From assembly GCA_013289695.1 (NCBI GenBank), contig JABCZK010000001.1, positions 219,235 to 283,234 of the forward strand: a DNA stretch of 64,000 bases, written 5' to 3'. Each line of letters opens with the position of its first letter. Position 1 is the stretch's first letter. This DNA comes from Acidobacteriota bacterium (lineage in GTDB: Bacteria; Acidobacteriota; Terriglobia; Acidiferrales; UBA7541). Shown in pieces: positions 53,128 to 61,547 of this stretch. Made by a program: the position numbers and the translations under genes. A model generated the notes under the pieces. That model was not told the DNA's origin and searched no databases. It saw nothing but the letters and a program-made list of their open reading frames with translations.

Positions 53128-53745
53128 TCATAATTTCGCCGCATTCGCGACGCCCGCTCCATTTTTCGCAATGCGCACAAAATATTCGTGCACCGTCGTG
53201 TCGTCACTTAACTCCGGATGAAACGTAGCCGCCAGAATCTTCCCCTCGCGGACCAAGACCGGATGGCCCGCATCCTCCGCGAGAATTTCGACGGCGGACC
53301 CCACCGACTGAATAATCGGCGCGCGAATGAAAACCATCTCCAGCGGCTGCGCGCGCAGTTTCGTTTGGCCCATGTGTACGTCGCTTGCGACCTGCCGCCC
53401 GTACCCATTCCGCAATACCGAAGCGTCCAACAAGCCGAGCGACGCCTGCGAGGGCCCATGCACTTCCTTCGCCAGCAAAATCGTTCCCGCGCAAGTGCCA
53501 AAAAACGCACCATCCGCTGCGGCGAATTTTTTCAGCGCGTCGAAAAGACCCTCTTCGGTCATGACCTTCAGCTGCGTGGTGCTTTCGCCGCCCGGGAGAA
53601 TCACGCCGGCAAGTCCCGACAAATTCGGCGGCGTGCGCACGAACTTATGTTCCACGCCCAGGCGTTCCAGCACCTTGGCATGCGCTTCGTAGTCGCCCTG
53701 TATCGCAACAATTCCGATTTTCAGTCCGTCATATTTCATTCGCAT
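53128..53745 (-). CDS. pdxT: Pyridoxal 5'-phosphate synthase glutaminase subunit
   Basis: About 205 residues. GIVAIQGDYEAHAKVLERLG, VILPGGESTTQL, the nucleophile FFGTCAGTILLA, and the catalytic His and Glu in FHPELSDD. PdxT hydrolyses glutamine and channels ammonia to PdxS. ATG 53745 or 53739 are possible starts; a longer frame enters the upstream repeats. It is read in the same direction as pdxS but 272 bp away. Confidence 0.96.
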   Translation of the reverse strand: MRMKYDGLKIGIVAIQGDYEAHAKVLERLGVEHKFVRTPPNLSGLAGVILPGGESTTQLKVMTEEGLFDALKKFAAADGAFFGTCAGTILLAKEVHGPSQASLGLLDASVLRNGYGRQVASDVHMGQTKLRAQPLEMVFIRAPIIQSVGSAVEILAEDAGHPVLVREGKILAATFHPELSDDTTVHEYFVRIAKNGAGVANAAKL

Positions 53746-54017
53746 GGCCCCAAGGGAATTCCTCGCATCATCGTTCGATGTAGAAACGTAGGGGGCGGGT
53801 CTGAAACCCGCCGCTACAACCACGTCAGAATTAAGCGCCGTAGGTGCGACGAGAGTTAGTCCGGACCGAAGCAGACTGTATCGCAACCGCGAAATCGGTA
53901 CTTCGGCGGCGGAATCCGCACGGCTCTCGCCGGGTTTGTGTCGTGCCTAAAGCCGCGACCTACAATGACGATTCACGCCCCGCTAATCACGAATCACCGA
54001 TCACGCGAAACTTCCGC
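53746..54017. repeat. Repeats between pdxS and pdxT
   Basis: 272 bp. A GGGCGGGTCT palindrome is at 53789-53818, and GCGGCTTTAGGCACGAC (minus strand) at about 53945. The pdxS-pdxT genes are therefore interrupted by repeat sequence instead of being adjacent. Confidence 0.65.
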
Positions 54018-54908
54018 TTACCAACCGCGCGTCTGAAGCAAATCCTTTTCGTCCATCTGACGAATGTCGAGGCCTTTCATTGCGTCGCCCAATTCTTCGG
54101 AGGCTTCCAGCACGACTTTCGGGTCCTTGTAATGCGTGGTGGCCTTCACGATCGCGCGTGCACGCACTGCTGGGTCGCTCGACTTGAAAATCCCCGAGCC
54201 AACGAACACTGCCTCCGCGCCCAGTTGCATCACCAGCGCGGCGTCCGCCGGAGTGGCAATTCCGCCCGCCGAAAAGTTCGGCACTGGCAGCTTGCCGTGC
54301 TTTGCGACCCAAGCGACCAGCTCGAAGGGCGATCCCAGTTCTTTCGACTCGTGCACCAATTCTTCCTCGCCGAGCAGCGTGAGACGCTTGATCTGGCTCA
54401 CAATCGTGCGCATGTGCCGCACTGCTTCCACAATGTTACCGGATCCCGCTTCGCCCTTGGTGCGCACCATTGCCGCGCCTTCGGCAATCCGGCGCAACGC
54501 TTCGCCTAAATTGCGCGCGCCGCAAACGAAGGGCACCTTATACCCGTGTTTCCACACGTGATGCTCTTCATCGGCCGGCGTGAGCACTTCGCTCTCATCG
54601 ATGTAATCCACTTCCAGCGCTTCCAGCACCTGCGCTTCCGCGAAGTGCCCGATGCGCACCTTGGCCATCACCGGAATCGAAACCGTATCCATAATTTCGC
54701 GAATGATGCGCGGCGCCGCCATGCGCGCCACCCCGCCTTCCTTGCGTATATCCGAAGGGACGCGCTCCAGCGCCATCACCGCGCACGCGCCGGCGTCTTC
54801 GGCGATCTTGGCCTGCTCGGCGTTGGTCACGTCCATAATCACGCCGCCCTTCAACATTTCCGCCAGCCCAACCTTCACACGCCACAAATTATTGTTCATC
54901 AATTCCAT
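54018..54908 (-). CDS. pdxS: Pyridoxal 5'-phosphate synthase lyase subunit
   Basis: 296 residues from ATG 54908. A full Pdx[33 protein letters not shown], the catalytic-Lys region [34 protein letters not shown], and [12 protein letters not shown]. It builds PLP from ribose 5-phosphate, glyceraldehyde 3-phosphate and ammonia. A longer in-frame start overlaps the thioesterase gene and is rejected. Confidence 0.97.
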   Translation of the reverse strand: MELMNNNLWRVKVGLAEMLKGGVIMDVTNAEQAKIAEDAGACAVMALERVPSDIRKEGGVARMAAPRIIREIMDTVSIPVMAKVRIGHFAEAQVLEALEVDYIDESEVLTPADEEHHVWKHGYKVPFVCGARNLGEALRRIAEGAAMVRTKGEAGSGNIVEAVRHMRTIVSQIKRLTLLGEEELVHESKELGSPFELVAWVAKHGKLPVPNFSAGGIATPADAALVMQLGAEAVFVGSGIFKSSDPAVRARAIVKATTHYKDPKVVLEASEELGDAMKGLDIRQMDEKDLLQTRGW

Positions 54909-54939
54909 CGAGTTTCTCCCTCGGTCTCGCCTGCGAATT

Positions 54940-55455
54940 TCACTTCTCGAGCGGCTTCCCTGCCAATTCCTCCGGCGCGCCGTTCTTCGCGGCTCGATTC
55001 GCAATCCGCTTCGGATCAACGATCACAAATCGCCCCTCAGCGCGCGCCAGAACCTGCCCGGCAACATTTCGTATCTCGCCAGCCAAAAACAAATTCCTGC
55101 CGCTCATTTCCACTTCGCGCCCCTCCACCACCAAATCTACGTCCACCGGCACCGGCTTCAAATACTCGACTGTCAATTCCGCCGTCACCGCCCGCACCGC
55201 CCGGAACCGGCACACCTTGCCCATCACTTCATCCAACACGGTAGCTATGATACCGCCATGAATGAATCCCGCCCCACCCTGATATTCCGCTCCCAGCTGA
55301 AAATTCCCGCGAATGCGCTGCGCCGCATCATCCTGCTCGAACGTCAGCAGCATCCCGCGCTGATTCGCCCCGCCGCAGCCAAAACAAAGATTCGTCGGAT
55401 TAGGTTTCAGCAGCACGATTTCCTCAGACCAACGCCACGCGCGAATGCAATTCAC
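54940..55455 (-). CDS. Hotdog-fold thioesterase, PaaI-like
   Basis: 171 residues. [13 protein letters not shown] at the N-terminus, then the hotdog core [20 protein letters not shown] with HGG and Asp, and [20 protein letters not shown]. It hydrolyses an acyl-CoA; substrate unknown. It overlaps the regulator gene by 32 bp, so the start could be later. It is sandwiched between the MocR regulator and pdxS. Confidence 0.88.
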   Translation of the reverse strand: MNCIRAWRWSEEIVLLKPNPTNLCFGCGGANQRGMLLTFEQDDAAQRIRGNFQLGAEYQGGAGFIHGGIIATVLDEVMGKVCRFRAVRAVTAELTVEYLKPVPVDVDLVVEGREVEMSGRNLFLAGEIRNVAGQVLARAEGRFVIVDPKRIANRAAKNGAPEELAGKPLEK

Positions 55456-56962
55456 TGCGCGCGCCGCGCTGCCGCTTGCGAAACTCGGTTTTCACCACCT
55501 CGCCCAAAATCTCAATTCCCCGCGCGATCCGCTTCTCGTCGAGGCTCGCGAATCCCAGCCGCAAAGTATTTGGCTGCGGATTCTGGTGATAAAAATACCG
55601 GCCCGGCACGTACATCACGCCATGTTCGCGCGCGTGAATCAGCAACTCCCCTGCATCGAATCCCGCCGGCAGGCGCAGCCACACGGACATGCCGCCTTCG
55701 GGCCGCGTCCAAGTGCTTTCCTCCGGCATATATTTCGCGAGAGCCGATTCCATCGCGTCCAACCGGTCGCGATACACCTTCTTCATCTTCACCAAATGCC
55801 GCGCCAGATGCCCGCGCCGAATAAATTCCGCCAAGCTAGCCTGCGCCAACTGGTCGGTATGCAGGTCGGTGGCTTGCTTCACCAGGCGCAAGCGCTCGAT
55901 CACGCTTTCCGGCCCGATGCACCAGCCTACGCGCAAACCCGGAAACGCAATTTTCGAAACGCTGTCGATCTGAATCACGCTGCCCGTGCGGTCGAGCGAG
56001 CGCAACGAAGGCGTCGCCGAGCCGCGCAGCCGCAGGCGTCCGTAAATATAATCCTCAATCACCGGCACCTGATAGCGCGCGGCCATTTCCAGCAGGCGCC
56101 GCCGCTCGGCCATGGGCAGCGCCGTCCCGGTGGGATTGTGAAAGTCAGGCGTCGCGAAAATAAATTTCACTCGGTTCTGCATCAGCACGGATTCCAGCGC
56201 GTCAATATTCAGTCCCAGACGTCCGGCGGGCCCGTCATCGGTTTCCACCGCGACAGCCAGAGTGCGAATCCGCGCCGTGCCAAGAGTGGCGAGTGCGCCG
56301 GGATACGCCGGATTCTCCAGCGCCACCGCATCACCGGGGCGCAGAAACGCCTTGCAAACCAGGTCGATCGCCTGCTGGCATCCGCCGGTAATCAATAATT
56401 GTTCGCTGCGGACGCTCAGACCTTCGTCGCGAAAAAAATTGATCAAAGCGCTCTTCAGCGGCTCGTATCCGTCGGAAGATCCAATCTGCAGCACCTTGCG
56501 CCCGTCGCTGCGCAGAACCGCATTGCAGCAGCTGCGAAATTCCTCGAGCGGAAAATATTCTTCCGGCGGGCGCGCCGCGACGAAACCGATGGTGTCGCTG
56601 GGGACCTCCGGCGTCAGCCGGCTCAACCCGTCGTCACCGCGCTCGTCCGCGAAAAGCGATTCCCAGCGCACCGACCCGCCATTGCCATTCGAACGCGGCG
56701 GCGGCGTGAACTGCCTGGCGGGAACGCCGCAGATATAAGTCCCGCGGCCCACATGCCCCTGGATCAATCCCTCGGATTCGAGTTCCGCGTAAGCGTTGGC
56801 CACGGTGGTGCGATGCACGCCGAGCTGCGTCGCCAATTCGCGGCTCGCGGGTATGCGGTCGCCGGTGCGCAGTTCCCCGGAATGGACTAACGCGCGCAGT
56901 TGATCGCGCAATTGTACGTACAGCGGAATATGGCTTTCAGACTGGAGATGTAGCGGCAGCAT
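55424..56962 (-). CDS. pdxR: MocR/PdxR-type GntR-aminotransferase regulator
   Basis: 512 residues from ATG 56962, seven bases after GGAG. N-terminal GntR winged helix (HIPLYVQLRDQLRALVHSGE, RIPASRELATQLGVHRTTVA) joined to a fold-type-I aminotransferase domain with FHNPTGTALP and DSVSKIAFPGLRVG, whose Lys binds PLP. MocR regulators of this type sense PLP; the pdxS gene is immediately downstream after the thioesterase, so PdxR is a likely name. Its promoter has a cluster of GCCAAT boxes. Confidence 0.9.
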   Translation of the reverse strand: MLPLHLQSESHIPLYVQLRDQLRALVHSGELRTGDRIPASRELATQLGVHRTTVANAYAELESEGLIQGHVGRGTYICGVPARQFTPPPRSNGNGGSVRWESLFADERGDDGLSRLTPEVPSDTIGFVAARPPEEYFPLEEFRSCCNAVLRSDGRKVLQIGSSDGYEPLKSALINFFRDEGLSVRSEQLLITGGCQQAIDLVCKAFLRPGDAVALENPAYPGALATLGTARIRTLAVAVETDDGPAGRLGLNIDALESVLMQNRVKFIFATPDFHNPTGTALPMAERRRLLEMAARYQVPVIEDYIYGRLRLRGSATPSLRSLDRTGSVIQIDSVSKIAFPGLRVGWCIGPESVIERLRLVKQATDLHTDQLAQASLAEFIRRGHLARHLVKMKKVYRDRLDAMESALAKYMPEESTWTRPEGGMSVWLRLPAGFDAGELLIHAREHGVMYVPGRYFYHQNPQPNTLRLGFASLDEKRIARGIEILGEVVKTEFRKRQRGARSELHSRVALV

Positions 56963-57024
56963 TGGCTCACTCCTATAGGCCAATATACACTGCCAATTAT
57001 AGCCGTAAAGCGCCAATTTGTCTC
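56961..57024 (-). promoter_or_regulatory. pdxR promoter with four GCCAAT boxes
   Basis: On the minus strand: GAGACA (57024-57019), 17 bases, TATAAT (57001-56996). On the plus strand GCCAAT is at 56979-56984, 56992-56997 and 57012-57017, all in the same orientation, and on the minus strand the start codon region carries one inverted copy (56961-56966). Two boxes overlap the -10 and the spacer. Autorepression by PdxR is the natural inference, as MocR proteins bind direct repeats. Confidence 0.7.
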
Positions 57025-57131
57025 TGCGCGAGAGGATCGGTGGTGCGTCGTATCACGGCACTGTTTTCGAAGCCAAAAAGGAAATTCTGATTACAGTGAA
57101 CCAAACACTACGACACGCGGAGAACGCAACC

Positions 57132-57515
57132 GTGACAAAACGCAAAAACAGTGGAGTAGATCAGTGCATAGCAAGATGCCCAAAAGAGGCGCAAGGCGAT
57201 TTGGCGAAGCTCCGAGCGGCCATACGGGCGGCTGCGCCCGGTGCCACCGAACGCGCCGACTATTTCCGAATGCCCGGATATTCCAATCCAGGAGTTGATT
57301 TTTATGACTGGATGTTTGCCTGGTTCAGCTTCAAGAAACCACACCTACGCCTGCATGTACCCCCAGCAGTAATCCAAGAACATCGGAAGGAACTTGCGCG
57401 TTATGCTACAACGAAAGCCATTGTTAGCTTCGCAGTGGGTAAAGCAGTACCGACGACATTGGTGAAGAAACTGGTGAAGGCAAGCCGGAAAGCAATGCAG
57501 GATAAGTCGGTTTAA
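57132..57515 (+). CDS. DUF1801 (YdhG-like) family protein
   Basis: 127 residues from a GTG at 57132, eight bases after GGAGA. DLAKLRAAIRAAAPGATERA, then YFRMPGYS, FYDWMFAWFSFKKPHLRLH and FAVGKAVPTTLVKKLVKAS, the fold of the DUF1801/frataxin-like family. Function unknown. The gene is divergent from pdxR, separated by its promoter. Confidence 0.8.
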   Translation: MTKRKNSGVDQCIARCPKEAQGDLAKLRAAIRAAAPGATERADYFRMPGYSNPGVDFYDWMFAWFSFKKPHLRLHVPPAVIQEHRKELARYATTKAIVSFAVGKAVPTTLVKKLVKASRKAMQDKSV

Positions 57516-57541
57516 GGAAATCCGAACCTAACGGTTGCCTG

Positions 57542-59176
57542 TCAACTCTGGCCCGTCAGCTCTGAATGGCCCCGCAACAAATACCTCTGAATTTTCCCCG
57601 TAGCCGTGCGCGGCAATTCATTCACGAACCGGTACTCCTGCGGACATTTAAACCCCGGCAACCGCGTGCGCAGCCAGCCATAAATCTCGCTGTCGAGTCC
57701 GCCCGCGGTATTGGTCACGCTCTGCCGCAGCACGATGTACGCCACCGGCCGCACCAGGCCCACCGCGTCTGCGTTCCCCACCACCGCGCACTCCGCAATC
57801 GCCGCGTGCCCGAGCAGAGCATTCTCCACTTCCCCGGGCGATACCCACATCCCGGACACCTTCATCATGTCGTCCGCGCGCCCGCGATAATAAAAATATC
57901 CGTCCGCGTCGCGTGAAAATTTATCGCCCGTATTCACCCAGCCGTCGCGCTTGGTCCGCGCGGTCAAGTCGGGAATCCGCCAATACTCCGCGAAGGCGCT
58001 CTCGCCCTTGACCCACAGGTTACCCGCTTCCTCTTCCGCCGCAGGCTCACCCGCATCATCCAAAATCCGCGCTTCGTAACCCGGAACTTCCCGCCCGCAG
58101 CTCCCCGCCCGCGCCTCGCCTGGCCGCGACGACAAAAATATATGCAGCATCTCGCTCGAGCCGATGCCATCCAGAATTTCAACTCCGAACCGCTTGCGAA
58201 ACTGCTCGAATATTTCCGCCGGCAAGGATTCTCCCGCCGAGACCGCCAGCCGCACCGAAGAAAAATCCAGCGCCAAGCCTCGGTCCGATTCCCGCAGCAA
58301 CGATGCGTAAAAAGTGGGCACCGAGAAAAACACAGTGGGCCGGTACTCCGCAATCACCGCCGCAATTTCCTCTGCGCGCGGCCGCTCGGGATACAGGATC
58401 GTCGCAGCCCCGAAATGCAGCGGAAAGTACATCCCACTCCCCAGGCCGTATGCAAAAAACAATTTCGAGACTGAGAATAGCCGATCGTCCGCGCGCAATC
58501 CCAGCACACCCTGCGCGTAATTTCGCGCCGCCGCGCCCATATCCTGGTGCCGGTGGACCACCGCCTTAGACACGCCGCCGCTTCCCGAAGTGTGCAAGTA
58601 GAATGCCGGATCCGTTGCAACAGTGGGATGCGTCGCCATCGCTGCAACACGAGACTGCAACCAGTCCTCCCACTGCACAATCCGCCGCGCCAGGTGCCCC
58701 GGCTTAACGGTGCCCGCGGTGCTTTCATAAACAACAAGAAGATCCAGCGCCACCTCGCCTGCCACACCGGCGCAGAACTCACCCAAAATTGGCGCGTGGA
58801 CAATCGCGACGCGCGCGCCACAATTTCCCAGCCAGTGCCGGTAATCCGCAGCCCGCGCCATGGGATTCACGGGCACGGCGATCGCGCCAATCTTCGCCGC
58901 GCCAAAAAACGCGCCCACCAGCTCCGCGGAATCCGGCAAAGCAATCAGCACGCGGTCGCCTGGCTGGCAATTCGCATCGCGCAAGGCCTGCGCCACGCGA
59001 TCCACCAACGCTTCGAGCTCCGCGTACGTGCGAGCGCGCCCCGTTCCCAAGACGGCAAGCTTCTGTGGATGCTCGCGCGCCGGCCGCGAAACAAATTCAT
59101 CCGCGATGTTGCAGTAAGCCGCCGGTGAACGTGAGTTGGAAAGGCCAGCGACGCTAGGCGGGGAACCTTCTGTCAT
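57542..59176 (-). CDS. Benzoate-CoA ligase-like AMP-dependent synthetase
   Basis: 544 residues. Motifs of ANL adenylating enzymes: YLHTSGSGGVSKAVVHRHQD (P-loop variant), GIGSSEMLHIF, DGWVNTGDKFSRDADGYFYY, and the C-terminal Lys in PRTATGKIQRYLL. The overall order matches the benzoate-CoA ligase family. It activates an aromatic or short acid to acyl-CoA. The substrate needs testing. It is separate from other genes of aromatic metabolism. Confidence 0.9.
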   Translation of the reverse strand: MTEGSPPSVAGLSNSRSPAAYCNIADEFVSRPAREHPQKLAVLGTGRARTYAELEALVDRVAQALRDANCQPGDRVLIALPDSAELVGAFFGAAKIGAIAVPVNPMARAADYRHWLGNCGARVAIVHAPILGEFCAGVAGEVALDLLVVYESTAGTVKPGHLARRIVQWEDWLQSRVAAMATHPTVATDPAFYLHTSGSGGVSKAVVHRHQDMGAAARNYAQGVLGLRADDRLFSVSKLFFAYGLGSGMYFPLHFGAATILYPERPRAEEIAAVIAEYRPTVFFSVPTFYASLLRESDRGLALDFSSVRLAVSAGESLPAEIFEQFRKRFGVEILDGIGSSEMLHIFLSSRPGEARAGSCGREVPGYEARILDDAGEPAAEEEAGNLWVKGESAFAEYWRIPDLTARTKRDGWVNTGDKFSRDADGYFYYRGRADDMMKVSGMWVSPGEVENALLGHAAIAECAVVGNADAVGLVRPVAYIVLRQSVTNTAGGLDSEIYGWLRTRLPGFKCPQEYRFVNELPRTATGKIQRYLLRGHSELTGQS

Positions 59177-59442
59177 TCCTGGATTCTACTCTAGAAAAAC
59201 AACGCGGCAAGGAGTTACGACCGTACATGCTGCAGCGAATAAAAAATGTGCCAAAACAGCGCCCCCACGCAGGCCGACAAATTCGCTGGGGAAAAAGGCC
59301 GTGGCCAGTGACGAGTGGTGAGTGGCTAGAAACGTCGACGCACATTCTCGGCTTATCAGGCAGACTCTGAACGCGCGAACTTCGCGCCCAGTAATTCACG
59401 AAATGGATTTTGACCACTTGCCGCTCGGCGATCGTCACGGCC

Positions 59443-60003
59443 CTACTGCGTCGCCGACTTCTCCCCCAGCCTTCGCATCCGCTCCTGCAATTTCTTCCGC
59501 AGGGTCATCGGCGCGTTCGGATTGAACGCCACCAAATACCACAACGGCTGCGTGCGATCCTTGCTCAGCCTGGACAAGGTCGCCGCATCGCTATTCGGAT
59601 GCCGCGCGATATTCTCGCGAATCGCCGAATACGGATGATGCGACAAACGACCCAATGTCTTCGCCGAAACCTTCGGATGCTCGCTGATCAGCCGCAGCAA
59701 ATAGAAATCTTCCTTGGGAGCTTGCCGCGAAAGCCCGTCCAATGTTTCCGGCTTCACTTCCGCGCTGAGCACCACTCCCACCTTCTCATCCCAGCCGGGA
59801 TTGATGCGATTCAGTTCCTGCGTCCGCGAGTGAATCAATTGCTCGATCACGCGACGCTCCTGCTCCAGGCGCGCCGCCGGCAACGCGCTGCGCTCGACCG
59901 AATCCAGCACGCGCAAAAGATGCTGCCGCTCGCCGAAAACGATCTGCGAAGTCCGCACCGCCTTTGTCTTCCCCGGATTGCGTACCAAGTCTGAACGTCT
60001 CAT
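59443..60003 (-). CDS. Leucine-rich-variant-like repeat protein
   Basis: 186 residues. C-terminal half holds LRV-type repeats: LISEHPKVSAKTLGRLSHHP, YSAIRENIARHPNSDAATLS and PLWYLVAFNPNAPMTLRKKL. The N-terminal half is helical (RVLDSVERSALPAARLEQER). Function unknown; LRV proteins are often iron-sulfur-linked in nif loci but no such context is here. Confidence 0.7.
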   Translation of the reverse strand: MRRSDLVRNPGKTKAVRTSQIVFGERQHLLRVLDSVERSALPAARLEQERRVIEQLIHSRTQELNRINPGWDEKVGVVLSAEVKPETLDGLSRQAPKEDFYLLRLISEHPKVSAKTLGRLSHHPYSAIRENIARHPNSDAATLSRLSKDRTQPLWYLVAFNPNAPMTLRKKLQERMRRLGEKSATQ

Positions 60004-60580
60004 CGTTTGTTCACCCCGCGGATCTCAGGAGCCGGATTGATCCCCAGAAGCGGCTCCACACAATTTCAAATCTTGCTGTCGTCGTTGGCAACGGGCCGAT
60101 TGGCGTTCCAGGAAACAGCCTTGCGCAGCGAGAATCATCACCTTCGTTCCCCGTAGTATAGCGTCCTTTGCAGCCCCAGCAACAGCCCTCCCGATATGAA
60201 ACAGCCACTCGAACAAACCACTTCGTCCCCTGCAACTGCGGCACGCTCAACGCAACGGCCCAGATTATCTAATCTCATTCCAGCATAGTAAAGGATACTG
60301 GCCAAACGTGTTCCGTAGCCCGCAACAGTTAGTTCTAGAACCACGGCTACAAGGACAAAAACACCGGCAACGGAGCCGGCGGGATGGCGGCGTACCAACG
60401 ACAACTGCACGGCAACCCCAAGGGCACAGGCGAGATTGGCCTATGCCACGATGGCGCGGATAGGTCAGGCAAAGCGGGACCGCCATCCAAATGTCCATCG
60501 CCAACCGATCCACGTCGCCCTGTTGCGAATCCACCCATGACAGGCTACCTTAAATTGTCGCCACTTTTGGGGAGCCTCCC
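60004..60580. other. Gene-poor region with a possible degenerate membrane ORF
   Basis: 577 bp. On the minus strand, one frame gives DRLAMDIWMAVPLCLTYP near 60500 and another gives ALGVAVQLSLVRR and SVAGVFVLVAVVLELTVAG between about 60430 and 60250, ending in a second frame change. This reads like one membrane protein broken by a frameshift, but no family is recognised. Confidence 0.3.
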
Positions 60581-60847
60581 ATGCCCGCATTCGACGAGCA
60601 CAAAGACGAACTAGAGCATTATGAAACCATGATGGGCCCGCATCGCGGCCGCCTGGCCGTCTCGCTAGACCTACTTACCAACGCCCTCATCCTGGTGGGC
60701 CAACACGGCGTCTACTGCCACACCAATCGCGACCCAGACGTCCCCGTAATGGACATCCGCATCATCCAAGCCGAAATCGGCAAAGCCAAAGAACTGATTC
60801 AAAGCGTGATGGAAGCGATGCGCGCCGAGCGCGACAAGAAGGGCTGA
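60581..60847 (+). CDS. Hypothetical small protein
   Basis: 88 residues with GGGGAG before the ATG. DEHKDELEHYETMMGPHRGR, ALILVGQHGVYCHTNRD and IGKAKELIQSVMEAMRAERD give a soluble alpha-rich protein. Unknown family. It precedes the sigma factor gene by 76 bp and could be co-transcribed. Confidence 0.7.
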   Translation: MPAFDEHKDELEHYETMMGPHRGRLAVSLDLLTNALILVGQHGVYCHTNRDPDVPVMDIRIIQAEIGKAKELIQSVMEAMRAERDKKG

Positions 60848-60923
60848 TTGGGCGTAATTAGCCACGGTCACTTTTCTTCGCCACTGCCACCGTAACCTTT
60901 GCCCCTCCCAACAGTTCTATACA

Positions 60924-61547
60924 ATGGCAGCAAGAACTCCGGAGAATTCGTTGAAGGCCGTACTAGAAGCCAACGAGCGTCGGCTGATCGAGGCGGCTCA
61001 GCAGGACCCCATCCGCTTCGGCGCGCTCTACGAAATTCACTTCGAGCGCGTGTACGCCTACGTCGCGCGCCGCTTGGGCAATCGCGAGGCCGCCGAGGAT
61101 GTCACGTCCGAAGTGTTTCACCAGGCCTTGGCGAATCTTGCGCGCTATGAATGGCGCGGCGCGCCCTTCGGCGCGTGGCTCATGCGCATCGCTTCCAACG
61201 CTATCGCCGACCGCTGGCGGCGCGGCTCGCGCGAGCAAACCGACGCGCTCGCGAGCGACCCAGCCAGCGCCGAGCCGAGCCCCGAAGAAATCGAAATCCG
61301 CGCGCAGCTATTTCGCCTGGTGCAGGAACTTCCCATCGAACAGCGGAAGGTCGTGCAGATGCGCTTCGGCGAAGAAAAAAGTATTCGTGAAATCGCGCAA
61401 GTTCTCGGACGCACCGAGGGCGCCGTAAAACAACTCCAGTTCCGCGGCATACAAACTCTGCGCGAAGAAGCGGCAAAAGTTGCCGGCAAGCACACAGCCG
61501 GCAAAGCATCACAGAAGAAGAATCGATCGGGTGCAGCCAATGCCTAA
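60924..61547 (+). CDS. ECF-type sigma-70 factor
   Basis: 207 residues. Region 2: FGALYEIHFERVYAYVARRL, GNREAAEDVTSEVFHQALAN, FGAWLMRIASNAIADRWRR. Region 4: LPIEQRKVVQMRFGEEKSI, REIAQVLGRTEGAVKQLQFR. No C-terminal extension domain beyond a basic tail. ATG 60924 touches TATACA (60918-60923); a TTG at 60951 with GGAGA five bases before it is an alternative start. Its end overlaps the triple-VOC gene by eight bases. Confidence 0.92.
   Translation: MAARTPENSLKAVLEANERRLIEAAQQDPIRFGALYEIHFERVYAYVARRLGNREAAEDVTSEVFHQALANLARYEWRGAPFGAWLMRIASNAIADRWRRGSREQTDALASDPASAEPSPEEIEIRAQLFRLVQELPIEQRKVVQMRFGEEKSIREIAQVLGRTEGAVKQLQFRGIQTLREEAAKVAGKHTAGKASQKKNRSGAANA

Noticed and set aside
54652..55824. Plus-strand ORF of 390 codons opposite thioesterase and pdxS
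   Set aside because: Shadow of three real genes on the minus strand.
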